The position numbers and the translations under genes are program-made. From positions 765,255-829,254 of the forward strand of contig NZ_KB235896.1 in NCBI RefSeq assembly GCF_000332135.1: a DNA stretch of 64,000 bases. Direction: 5' to 3'. Shown here piece by piece: positions 55,780-64,000 of the stretch. Origin of the DNA: Anabaena sp. PCC 7108 (GTDB lineage Bacteria > Cyanobacteriota > Cyanobacteriia > Cyanobacteriales > Nostocaceae). Positions within the stretch are counted from its first letter, which is position 1; each line of letters starts with the position of its first letter. The notes beneath the pieces were generated by a model that saw nothing but the letters and a program-made list of their open reading frames with translations, was not told the DNA's origin and made no database searches.

Positions 55780-57708
55780 TTATCTTTTTAATAACCTTAA
55801 ACCACTTAAAGTCACTAATACCGTTGAACCTTCATGGCCGATAACGCCCATAGGGAGGTTAATATTCCCGAAAAAGTTACCAATTAAGAGTAAAACAATA
55901 AAACCCAAAGCTACAGTGATATTTTGTTTGATTATAGATTGCGATCGCTTACCCAATTTCATCGCCACCGCAATCTTTTCTAAATTATCCGCCATCAATA
56001 CTATATCTGCGGTTTCCAAGGCCACATCACTACCAGCTACACCCATTGCAATACCGACAGAAGCTTGGGCTAAAGCAGGTGCATCATTTATACCATCCCC
56101 TACCATAGCCACAGTCTGATAATGTTTCTGGAGACTACGAATTACATCTAGTTTATCTTCTGGCAAAAGCTCTGCATACACTCGATCAATTCCCACCAAC
56201 TTAGCCACAGTTTGGGCGGTTCTGTGATTATCCCCAGTTAACATGACAATTTCTTCAATTCCCAACTTCCGCAATTGGTGAATAGTTGCAGTTGCTTCTT
56301 CTCGAACTTCATCTGCGATCGCAATTATACCCAAACAATTGGTAATTCCTGATTGAGAATTTTCCTGGGCTACCCAAACCACAGTTTTACCCTCATCTTC
56401 CCAACCTTGCGCCGTTTGTTGCAAAGCTGCGGGTAAATTAGTCACATACTTATGAATAAAAGCCCTATTCCCGACAATGATCTTTTGTTCATCTACAATA
56501 CCAATAATACCCTGTCCTGGTATAGCTTGTGCTTCAATTGCCCGTTGGCATTTTAACTCAGCCGCAGCTTGAATAATTGCCTTAGCAATGGGATGTTCAG
56601 AAGCCGATTCTACAGATGCTGCTGCTGTTAATACATCGTTGTGAGTAAATTCCTCAGATGCGATTACCTGAGAGACTTTTACCAGTCCTGTAGTTAGAGT
56701 ACCAGTTTTATCAAATGCGATCGCTCTAACTTTCCCAATCATCTCCAATTGAGAGCCATTTTTAAACAAAATTCCCCTTCTTGCACCATTAGCAATTCCA
56801 GATAGTAAAGTAGGCATTATCGCTGCCATTAAAGCACAAGGAGAAGCTACCACCAAAAAAGTTAACGCCCGATAAATCGTAGTTTCCCAATCCCAACCCC
56901 AAATAAACGGCGGTAAAATTGCTAATAATATTCCCGCAATCACAATTAACCGCGCATAGCCCCGTTCAAATTTTTCAATAAACTCTTGAGAAGGTGGTGC
57001 TTCTGTTTGCGCTTGTTCAACTAACTTAATTACCCGTTGAATTAAACTACTTTCCGCAGGTTTGTGTACTTGCAACTTTAACGCCCCATAACCGTTGAGA
57101 CTACCTGCAAAAACTTCCTCTCCCACCGTTTTTTCTACAGGTAAAGATTCCCCCGTAATCGCCGCTTGATTTAAAGTACTGTAACCAGATAAAATCAACC
57201 CGTCAGTAGGAATTATTTCCCCCGGTTTCACAACTATTTCATCTCCCACCCGTAACTCAGAGATAGAAACCATTTCTTCACTTCCTTGACGCAGAACCCG
57301 CGCTGTATCTGCTGTCAAACTCATCAAACTGCGGATACTGCGTTCTGTGCGACGCATAGCGTAACCTTCCAAAGCGCCACTAATAGCAAAAATGAGAATT
57401 AAAATCGCGCCATCAATAATTAGATGATATTCCCGTTTCCATAATCCCAAACTAGCAGCCCCTAGCGCCGCCACTATCATCAGCAAATCTACGTCTAGTT
57501 CTTTTTCTTTAAAAAGAGTAGTTAGCCCCTCACGAGCGCTTTCATAGCCACCAATGACATAAGCAGCCGGTAGCAGCAGCAACGCCAAACCCAACCAGTT
57601 GAGATGTAAAGCAAACCAGCCGAGAAATAGCAGGAAACCACAAAGCATTGCGGCAACTGCGTCAGCGTGTTCTGTAGTGAATTGTTGAAACCGTTGGGAA
57701 TAAAGCAT
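55780..57708 (-). CDS. coaT: Cobalt-exporting P-type ATPase CoaT
   Basis: 642 residues. P1B-type ATPase: TGES actuator, the metal motif SPCALMAAIMP in the membrane, DKTGTLT phosphorylation site and GDGINDAPALA hinge. An SPC (not CPC) motif and a lack of N-terminal CxxC metal domains mark the P1B-4 subgroup, which handles cobalt and in some cases other divalent metals. The divergent CoaR-type regulator gene and shared operator support cobalt efflux. Confidence 0.9.
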   Translation of the reverse strand: MLYSQRFQQFTTEHADAVAAMLCGFLLFLGWFALHLNWLGLALLLLPAAYVIGGYESAREGLTTLFKEKELDVDLLMIVAALGAASLGLWKREYHLIIDGAILILIFAISGALEGYAMRRTERSIRSLMSLTADTARVLRQGSEEMVSISELRVGDEIVVKPGEIIPTDGLILSGYSTLNQAAITGESLPVEKTVGEEVFAGSLNGYGALKLQVHKPAESSLIQRVIKLVEQAQTEAPPSQEFIEKFERGYARLIVIAGILLAILPPFIWGWDWETTIYRALTFLVVASPCALMAAIMPTLLSGIANGARRGILFKNGSQLEMIGKVRAIAFDKTGTLTTGLVKVSQVIASEEFTHNDVLTAAASVESASEHPIAKAIIQAAAELKCQRAIEAQAIPGQGIIGIVDEQKIIVGNRAFIHKYVTNLPAALQQTAQGWEDEGKTVVWVAQENSQSGITNCLGIIAIADEVREEATATIHQLRKLGIEEIVMLTGDNHRTAQTVAKLVGIDRVYAELLPEDKLDVIRSLQKHYQTVAMVGDGINDAPALAQASVGIAMGVAGSDVALETADIVLMADNLEKIAVAMKLGKRSQSIIKQNITVALGFIVLLLIGNFFGNINLPMGVIGHEGSTVLVTLSGLRLLKR

Positions 57709-57744
57709 GAGAGTGGTATTGAGATTACTACTCTCACCCTAAAC

Positions 57745-57768
57745 CTTGACATTAATGTTAATGTCAAG
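57745..57768 (-). promoter_or_regulatory. CoaR operator in the coaT promoter
   Basis: CTTGACATTA, four bases, then its exact complement TAATGTCAAG. On the minus strand the right arm supplies a TTGACA -35 box and, 20 bases on, TAGGGT as a weak -10 box. The over-long spacer is what MerR-family activators untwist. Confidence 0.8.
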
Positions 57769-57842
57769 TCACACTAAAAATCTGTACGCGAACAGCAAAC
57801 CCTACTTATTAGTATTAAGTCTCTTGAATATACTTTGGAATT

Positions 57843-58961
57843 ATGAATACAGCTTGCTTAACTATCAAAGAGTTTACTGAAGCGGTAGGTGGTGGAATTA
57901 CACCGCGCATGGTGAGACATTATCATCAATTAGGGTTATTACCCCAAGCTGTGCGATCGCTTAGTAATTATCGCCTATACAGCCAACAAGATGTGATCCG
58001 ATTACAAAGAATTGTTACACTCAAACAGCAAGGTTTTCAACTCAACCACATTCGACACATTTTGGAAGTTGAACCAGAAGCAGAAACAAATCAGAATTTA
58101 ATCGGGCGACTACAACAACAATATCAGGCAATAATACAACAAATTTCTCAATTGCGACAAACTGCCTCGGCTTTAGAAAGTTTGTTGGGGAGAGATGAAC
58201 ATTGTCAAATCATACAAACCGAAGTTCTATCCCAAATTAAGTTACTGGAAAGTGACACCCAAGCGGGTTTAGGTGGACTGGAACAACTTTGGAGTCAGTT
58301 AGACGCTGAAGTTCACAACCATTCAGAAGTATTCCCCGAATCCTTACAACGCTTATTACCTGATTTATCCAATCGTTCGGAAATTGAACAACATCTGATT
58401 TCCCAATTGGTTTTAGCTTGCGGTGATGTGAGTTTAGTATCTTTCTTGCGGTTGAGTCGGGAAGCCATAGCAGCCAGTCGTAAAGCCCTAAAATCTGGTT
58501 GTGAGATTATTGTCGATCTTCCCACTGTTGCCGCTGCCTTAGATCAAACTCGATTAGCTCATTTGGGATGTCTAGTCACAACTTTAATCGATAATTCTCA
58601 TATTACCACTGTCACAGAAGCAGAACAAGCATTTTGGCAGCATCAACAATGGCGAGAAACATTGCTGCAACTAAATACGGGGGCTATACTGGTTGTTGGT
58701 TATGCTCCCTCAGTATTGCTGGAGATATGTACAGCCCTTAAAAACCAAAAAATTCAGCCTGCATTAGTGATAGGAATGCCGATTGGCTTTAGTCATGCAC
58801 CCGCAGCCAAGCGACAACTTATGGAACAAAACATCCCTTTTATCACTATTGAAGGAAATTTAGGTGGTGGATTATTAGCTACTACTGTTCTGAATGCCTT
58901 GGTAGAGTCGCTGATTGATAAACCCGATTGTCATTGTTACCTCAAGGAAACTCTCGTATAA
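57843..58961 (+). CDS. coaR: Cobalt-responsive MerR-type regulator CoaR
   Basis: 372 residues. A MerR helix-turn-helix (TPRMVRHYHQLGLLPQAVRSLSNYRLYSQQDVIRLQRI) and coiled coil come first. Then comes a domain related to precorrin-8X methylmutase (CbiC) at about 190-355 (AIAASRKALKSGCEIIVDLPTVAAAL, VVGYAPSVLLEICTAL). The last residues carry Cys363-His364-Cys365, the C-terminal metal motif known for CoaR. It senses cobalt and probably cobalamin intermediates and activates coaT. Confidence 0.93.
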   Translation: MNTACLTIKEFTEAVGGGITPRMVRHYHQLGLLPQAVRSLSNYRLYSQQDVIRLQRIVTLKQQGFQLNHIRHILEVEPEAETNQNLIGRLQQQYQAIIQQISQLRQTASALESLLGRDEHCQIIQTEVLSQIKLLESDTQAGLGGLEQLWSQLDAEVHNHSEVFPESLQRLLPDLSNRSEIEQHLISQLVLACGDVSLVSFLRLSREAIAASRKALKSGCEIIVDLPTVAAALDQTRLAHLGCLVTTLIDNSHITTVTEAEQAFWQHQQWRETLLQLNTGAILVVGYAPSVLLEICTALKNQKIQPALVIGMPIGFSHAPAAKRQLMEQNIPFITIEGNLGGGLLATTVLNALVESLIDKPDCHCYLKETLV

Positions 58962-59145
58962 ATTATAGCCAAGAAGCTTTTTGTTTTTACCAGATCAACA
59001 AAACGTAGTATGAATTAACTTTGAGTAAATTCGGTGACTAGGGATAAACATAACTAAAGATGTATAATTAGCGCGTCTCCTCTATACAAAAACATCTTGG
59101 GAAGTAGCCCGCTTTACTATATTCTTATACCTGGATAAGGGGCAT

Positions 59146-61986
59146 ATGTCGCAACAAGAAAAAAAACAGAGTGTAATTGTTAGTTTGGCTTTATCACTAG
59201 CCTTAGCTACCATTCCCTGGGCAGTAAACTTCTTAATTTCCAAACCTGTATTGGCAGAATCTACAAATGATGTGGCCGCTTTCTCACTGCCGCAAACAGT
59301 GGAGAATGGAACTACAGTGCGGATTGATGGTTCCAACACCTTGTTGATGATTAACCAAAACCTCAAAGATGACTTTGAAAAAAAGTTCTCTGGAACAAAA
59401 GTAGAAGTGAGTGTTAATGGAACTGATGCTGCACTACAAGCTTTGCTAGATGGCAAAATAGACATAGCAGCGATCGCTCGTAAATTAACACCAGCAGAAC
59501 AAGCCCAAGGTTTAGAACAAGTCAATTTACACCGAGAAAAGATTGCCATTGTAGTTGGTGCAAACAATCCTTTTAAAGGTGGTTTAACTAGTGAACAATT
59601 CGCCAAGATTTTTCGGGGAGAAATCACAGACTGGTCAGAACTAGGAGGATCTGCTGGTAAAATTCGGTTTATCGATCATCCAGCAACTAGCGATACTCGG
59701 AATTCTTTTCGCAACTACCCAGCCTTTAAATCTCAGGAATTTGCCACAGGTGCTAATGCCATTCAAGTAACTGATGATAATATTGCCCAAATTATCAAAG
59801 GATTAGGCACAGACGGCATCAGCTATGTTATGGATAATCAGGTATCAGTGTTGCCTGATGTGCGAAAACTAAAAGTACAGGAAATCTCCCCAGACAATCC
59901 TAAATATCCCTTTTCCCAGTCTTTAGTTTACGTTTATAAGCAAAATCCCAGCCCTGGAGTGGCTAGTTTTCTCGGTTTTACAACTGCAACCCCCGGAAAA
60001 AAAGCGATAGAAGCAGCTAGAAATTCTGAAGCATCTGCGATCGCCGCCCGTGCATTACAAAGCTTTAGTACAGAAACTACCACAAGTTCTACACCAGCTG
60101 CTACACCCATAGCTACTGCTTCATCCAATGAGAATCCATCAGAGACTTCATCTACCAACCTTAAGTCAGGTAACGAGCAGCAGTTAGTCACTCCTTGGGA
60201 CAATAATCCTATTGGACAAAGGAATATAGTACTTTGGATAGCTTTATCTTTGTTACCAATTGTTGGCTTAGGTGGTTTTTTAACTTGGTGGGTACGGGGA
60301 AAACAACAATCAATCAGTGAAAACACAACTGGCTTGGAAGTTGATACTTCTCAGGAATCGGTTTTAGAAACAACACCTGATGAATTTAGCTTTCTTCCCT
60401 CTGCTAACGACACTAATCTTACTAACGGAACATCTCACCACAATCAAAATACGACATCAACCGTATCTAATACAGAAGAAGATTTCATTTTCGCTGATAC
60501 TGACAACTTAGGATCTGGTGTAACAGCCATAGCTGTTAAAGAAAAAAACACCGCAGTAGAAAATAAAAATCAGGTAGAAATTTATAATCAGACAATTGCT
60601 CTTGATTGTGGTGAAGTTGTCTGGGACACAGAAGCACCAGTAGCTGTTGTTAAGACTCCCTATCCTCAAGTTCCAAATATTTTAGAACCGCCATTCGATG
60701 TAGAACTGCCAATAGAGGATCTCACCAGTTCTCTCTTAGAATTGCTAGATGAGACAGTAGAAAACTCTAATCAACATTCCACAACTTCGCTTTCAGAATT
60801 ACTAGATGAGACAGTAGAAAACTCCAATCAACACTCTACAACTCTGCTTTCAGAATTACTAGATGAGACAGTAGAAAACTCCAATCAACACTCTACAACT
60901 CTGCTTTCAGAATTACTAGATGAGACAGTAGAAAACTCCAATCAACACTCTACAACTCTGCTTTCAGAATTACTAGATGAGACAGTAGAAAACTCCAATC
61001 AACACTCTACAACTTCGCTTTCAGAATTACTAAATGCGGCAGCAGAGGACACTAATCCATATTCTACAACTTCGCTATTAGAAGTACTTGGTGTGTTAGC
61101 AAACTCAGCTAATGATGAGTCTAATACTTCACTGTTAGATTTGCTTGGTGTTCTCACAACATCTACAGATGGAGAGTCCAACACTTCACTATTAAAATTA
61201 CTGACTGTACCCACATCAACATCTCCTCAAGATTCCACAGCTTCGCTTTCAGAATTATTGGGTTTGTCACCAGAATCATTAGATGTAGAACTACCAATAG
61301 CGGAGATAAAACATTCACTACCTGACTTATCAAATGAATTAGAAGAGTTATTCAATACCTCAGATGAAGAAACTGAAGTTAAGGCTAACTTGACAGAAGA
61401 AATTACCAATTTGTCAGATGTGATCGGTGATGGTAGTATTATCTTCACACCCCGCACTCCCAAATGGGCTTATGTTTCTTGGTATGTTTCTGAGTTTCAG
61501 AAACAAGCACTGCAGAATAAAGGCGGCCATTTCTTAGCAGTGCGACTATATGATGTCACTGATATTGACCTCAGTTACCAAATTCCCCAGTTAGTTCAAC
61601 AGTATGAATGTGACGAAGCAACACATGATCGTTATGTGGCTATTCCCCAAGGAAATCGTGACTACATGACTGAAATAGGTTATGTTACTTATGCTGATAC
61701 CTGGTTATGTATAGCTCGTTCTGGTATTGTTCGTGTATTCAGTCGTTCTAGTGCAGATTTTTGGCTGGTTACGGATACTGAGCTAGTTATTCAAGGAGCA
61801 ACAGAACCTGGTGCAACTATTACCATCAATGGTAAAAGCCTTAGACTCCAATCTGATGGCACTTTCCATTTTCGTGTTCCCTTTTCAGATAACTTACTCA
61901 ACTATCTGATCACAGCAACCTCTGCTAACGGAGGACAAAGTCAAACTATCTCTAAGAAGTTCTCTCAGGAAATTTCAGAGAGTTAG
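59146..61986 (+). CDS. PstS-like domain fused to DUF4912, with tandem-repeat linker
   Basis: 946 residues. A signal or anchor helix (about 10-32) is followed by a PstS-type PBP domain at about 45-285 (VRIDGSNTLLMIN, WSELGG, YPFSQSLVYVY). A membrane helix lies at about 358-378. A long acidic linker includes five near-identical 19-residue units of SELLDETVENSNQHSTT type and more diverged copies. The DUF4912 domain is at about 765-870 (FTPRTPKWAYVSWYV, RLYDVTDIDL, YADTWLCIARS), and a carbohydrate- or Ig-like tail ends the protein. With the helix, the PBP would face the periplasm and DUF4912 the cytoplasm, suggesting a transmembrane sensor. That role is inferred. Confidence 0.85.
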   Translation: MSQQEKKQSVIVSLALSLALATIPWAVNFLISKPVLAESTNDVAAFSLPQTVENGTTVRIDGSNTLLMINQNLKDDFEKKFSGTKVEVSVNGTDAALQALLDGKIDIAAIARKLTPAEQAQGLEQVNLHREKIAIVVGANNPFKGGLTSEQFAKIFRGEITDWSELGGSAGKIRFIDHPATSDTRNSFRNYPAFKSQEFATGANAIQVTDDNIAQIIKGLGTDGISYVMDNQVSVLPDVRKLKVQEISPDNPKYPFSQSLVYVYKQNPSPGVASFLGFTTATPGKKAIEAARNSEASAIAARALQSFSTETTTSSTPAATPIATASSNENPSETSSTNLKSGNEQQLVTPWDNNPIGQRNIVLWIALSLLPIVGLGGFLTWWVRGKQQSISENTTGLEVDTSQESVLETTPDEFSFLPSANDTNLTNGTSHHNQNTTSTVSNTEEDFIFADTDNLGSGVTAIAVKEKNTAVENKNQVEIYNQTIALDCGEVVWDTEAPVAVVKTPYPQVPNILEPPFDVELPIEDLTSSLLELLDETVENSNQHSTTSLSELLDETVENSNQHSTTLLSELLDETVENSNQHSTTLLSELLDETVENSNQHSTTLLSELLDETVENSNQHSTTSLSELLNAAAEDTNPYSTTSLLEVLGVLANSANDESNTSLLDLLGVLTTSTDGESNTSLLKLLTVPTSTSPQDSTASLSELLGLSPESLDVELPIAEIKHSLPDLSNELEELFNTSDEETEVKANLTEEITNLSDVIGDGSIIFTPRTPKWAYVSWYVSEFQKQALQNKGGHFLAVRLYDVTDIDLSYQIPQLVQQYECDEATHDRYVAIPQGNRDYMTEIGYVTYADTWLCIARSGIVRVFSRSSADFWLVTDTELVIQGATEPGATITINGKSLRLQSDGTFHFRVPFSDNLLNYLITATSANGGQSQTISKKFSQEISES
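60731..61029 (+). repeat. 57-bp tandem repeats coding the linker
   Basis: The motif CTAGATGAGACAGTAGAA recurs exactly every 57 bases at 60745, 60802, 60859, 60916 and 60973, with a diverged sixth unit at 61030. The middle units are nearly identical in nucleotides, so expansion is recent. Confidence 0.95.
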
Positions 61987-62168
61987 GATTTAGAAACTAG
62001 GAGTGACTGAATAATTACTAATCCGTAATTCGTAATTCTTAATAATGCCTCCAGCTGGCTACTACCAACGTAATTAAAGATTACAAGCCCCTGGCTTTAA
62101 ATATGGGCTGATAATTACGAATTACTTTGACTCTTTTCTGCATTAATCACTCCTACTCCTGGGAATTT

Positions 62169-63038
62169 TTAACTCATCCTCATACTCAAATCCAACCACC
62201 TCGATTGGGTAATTGGCGCACTACTAGAAATATAGTCAATCCCAGTTTCTGCTACACCGTGAATAGTCGCCAAAGTAACATTTCCCGAAGCTTCAATCTT
62301 GACATCACTATCCTGCTTACGAATCAACTGCACTGCCTCACGCATCATTTCCAAAGGCATATTATCCAACATGATAATATTAGCTTTATGCTGTAACGCT
62401 TCTTCTACCTGTGCCAAACTTTCTGTTTCCACCTCAATTGTTAGAGGATAAGGAATCTGGGAACGAACACGGGTTATAGCTTGTCCAATTCCACCAGCAG
62501 CTACAATGTGATTATCCTTAATCATTACCGCATCATCTAAACCCATCCGGTGATTAATCGCACCACCTATAGCCGTAGCGTACTTTTCTAGGATTCTTAA
62601 TCCCGGTGTGGTTTTGCGTGTATCCACCAACTGAGTAGGTAAATCTGCTATTTTCTCTACATATATATTAGTCAAAGTTGCAATGCCACTTAACCGCATC
62701 GCTAAGTTCAGCGCCACCCGTTCCCCCATCAACAGAGCATCCAAGGAACCGTTAATTTCTGCCACCACCTGTCCCGGTTCACACTTTGCACCTTCATTTG
62801 TTATGGAGACAAAGTTAACTTTCTCATTCAAAAGCTGAAACACCCTCGCTGCAACTGGTAAACCAGCAATTATCCCTGGCGCTTTCGCTACCCATTTAGC
62901 TTGTCCGGGTGTTGCACTGTGCGATAAAAGAGATTGAGTAGTGCGATCGCCTCTACCAATATCTTCCAACAACCAACTTTGCAACAATTTATCTAGCACC
63001 AAAAAAGGTGGTAGTACAGCCACGACGTGTTTCTCCAT
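62169..63038 (-). CDS. nadC: Nicotinate-nucleotide diphosphorylase (carboxylating)
   Basis: 289 residues. Converts quinolinate to nicotinate mononucleotide in NAD synthesis. Signature pieces: EDIGRGDRTTQSLL, GERVALNLAMRLSGIAT, DTRKTTPGLRILEKYA, HRMGLDDAVMIKDNHI and EASGNVTLATIHGVAETGIDYIS. Full length with ATG at 63038. A short AT-rich region with small repeats (ATTACGAATTAC type) separates it from the convergent fusion gene. Confidence 0.96.
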   Translation of the reverse strand: MEKHVVAVLPPFLVLDKLLQSWLLEDIGRGDRTTQSLLSHSATPGQAKWVAKAPGIIAGLPVAARVFQLLNEKVNFVSITNEGAKCEPGQVVAEINGSLDALLMGERVALNLAMRLSGIATLTNIYVEKIADLPTQLVDTRKTTPGLRILEKYATAIGGAINHRMGLDDAVMIKDNHIVAAGGIGQAITRVRSQIPYPLTIEVETESLAQVEEALQHKANIIMLDNMPLEMMREAVQLIRKQDSDVKIEASGNVTLATIHGVAETGIDYISSSAPITQSRWLDLSMRMS

Positions 63039-63383
63039 ATTCTATAGATATCTATCGTCAAAAATTGAATATGCTTTATCCAAAAATACCCGTATAGACC
63101 TTTTACATAACCCCTATGAATTTTTGTTCACTCCTATATCCAATACTTTATCTGAGGAATTGCAAAGTAATTCTATCTGCAATTACTGCCAAATTATTAT
63201 GAATAAATCCAAATTGCTTGAATTATAGGGAAGAGTTATGACCCGGATCATAAAAATTGGCATCCCAGTCTATAAGTCCAGCACAATTTCTTCTCTGTAG
63301 GAAGTTTATATCGTAAAAAGCTTACCCCGTAAAGCTTTGAAGGGAATTTAAAAAAGAGCGAAGAAAAAAGTTTGTCAAAGTAG
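63039..63383. other. Gene-free region upstream of the rRNA promoter
   Basis: About 345 AT-rich bases between nadC and the rRNA promoter. No gene or RNA is recognised. Confidence 0.6.
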
Positions 63384-63412
63384 TTGACAAGAAGAAAGAG
63401 GTTAGATATATT
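63384..63412 (+). promoter_or_regulatory. rRNA operon promoter
   Basis: A consensus TTGACA (63384-63389), exactly 17 bases, then TATATT (63407-63412). Transcription would start near 63419, leaving a ~160-base pre-rRNA leader. Confidence 0.8.
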
Positions 63413-63580
63413 GAATAAGTGCCGGAGAGAGAAGCCGAACGAAAGCGACGCTCGAAGGAGACCGAACCTTGAAAATATTATAGTTTGAAAGACAGTATAA
63501 AACAAGTACTCTGCGTCAGTAAAGAAAATAACCTGACCGAGGTTGAAAAAGACGGTCAAAAGAGCTAAAGAAAACGAACC

Positions 63581-64000
<420 letters not shown>

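Noticed and set aside
62941..63228. 95-codon plus-strand frame over the nadC start
   Set aside because: It overlaps the 5' end of nadC antisense and shows no family pattern.

Overview
The window is AT-rich chromosomal DNA from a cyanobacterium, most likely a filamentous Nostocales species (Anabaena, Dolichospermum, Aphanizomenon or Nostoc group). Evidence is the scattered HIP1 octamers (GCGATCGC), many short heptanucleotide tandem repeats between genes, a Psb32 gene, a CoaR-type regulator, an RNase P RNA of cyanobacterial layout and the start of a cyanobacterial 16S rRNA at the right edge. Species cannot be fixed from this alone.

Layout. 1-2.8 kb is accessory: the tail of a DUF5615-like gene, a two-gene operon of a membrane protein and an AHH-type HNH nuclease, and a chimeric vMAP/NB-ARC gene ending in a DUF4351 tail. 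2.9-6.0 kb is a fatty-acid initiation cluster (plsX, fabH, fabD). 6.5-23.2 kb is mostly housekeeping: a desaturase, a PspA-like and PstS-like pair, an acyltransferase, a WecA/TagO-type transferase, a solitary groEL with a perfect CIRCE operator, a CorA transporter, rnpB, RNase III, an oxidoreductase, a histidine kinase, a decayed RibD-type reductase gene, a FemAB-like protein and a DUF4346 protein.

23.4-39.2 kb is a complete type I-D CRISPR-Cas locus. It has a 30-repeat array, cas2, cas1, cas4, cas6, csc1 (cas5), csc2 (cas7), cas10d and a cas3' helicase, all on the minus strand. Three foreign pieces are lodged inside it: a 123-bp inverted-repeat element, an S23 four-helix-bundle gene and a plus-strand unknown gene. 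Upstream lie a HEPN-MNT toxin-antitoxin pair and a small putative DNA-binding protein. A divergent WYL regulator bounds the locus.

The most interesting part is the 446-base control region between the small protein and the WYL gene. It holds what looks like a stand-alone CRISPR-like RNA gene with its own promoter, a degenerate I-D repeat, a guide, a second degenerate repeat core and a terminator. The guide matches 17 of the first 20 bases of a site about 115 bases away. That site is preceded by GTC (fits the I-D PAM GTH) and overlaps the predicted -35 box of the cas promoter. Two of the three mismatches fall at positions 12 and 18, where type I guides do not pair. This is the architecture of a Cas autorepression guide (CreR-like), here in a type I-D system next to a WYL repressor and a HEPN-MNT pair.

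39.3-64 kb returns to core genes: psb32, surE, a HupE/UreJ-like protein, an ABC exporter, a YdcF-like gene that seems to have lost its core domain, galE, a SafE-type membrane protein with a periplasmic partner, a DUF1400 hydrolase, murD, glyS, the divergent cobalt pair coaT/coaR, a large PBP-DUF4912 fusion with 57-bp tandem repeats, nadC, and the rRNA promoter with the first 420 bases of 16S rRNA.
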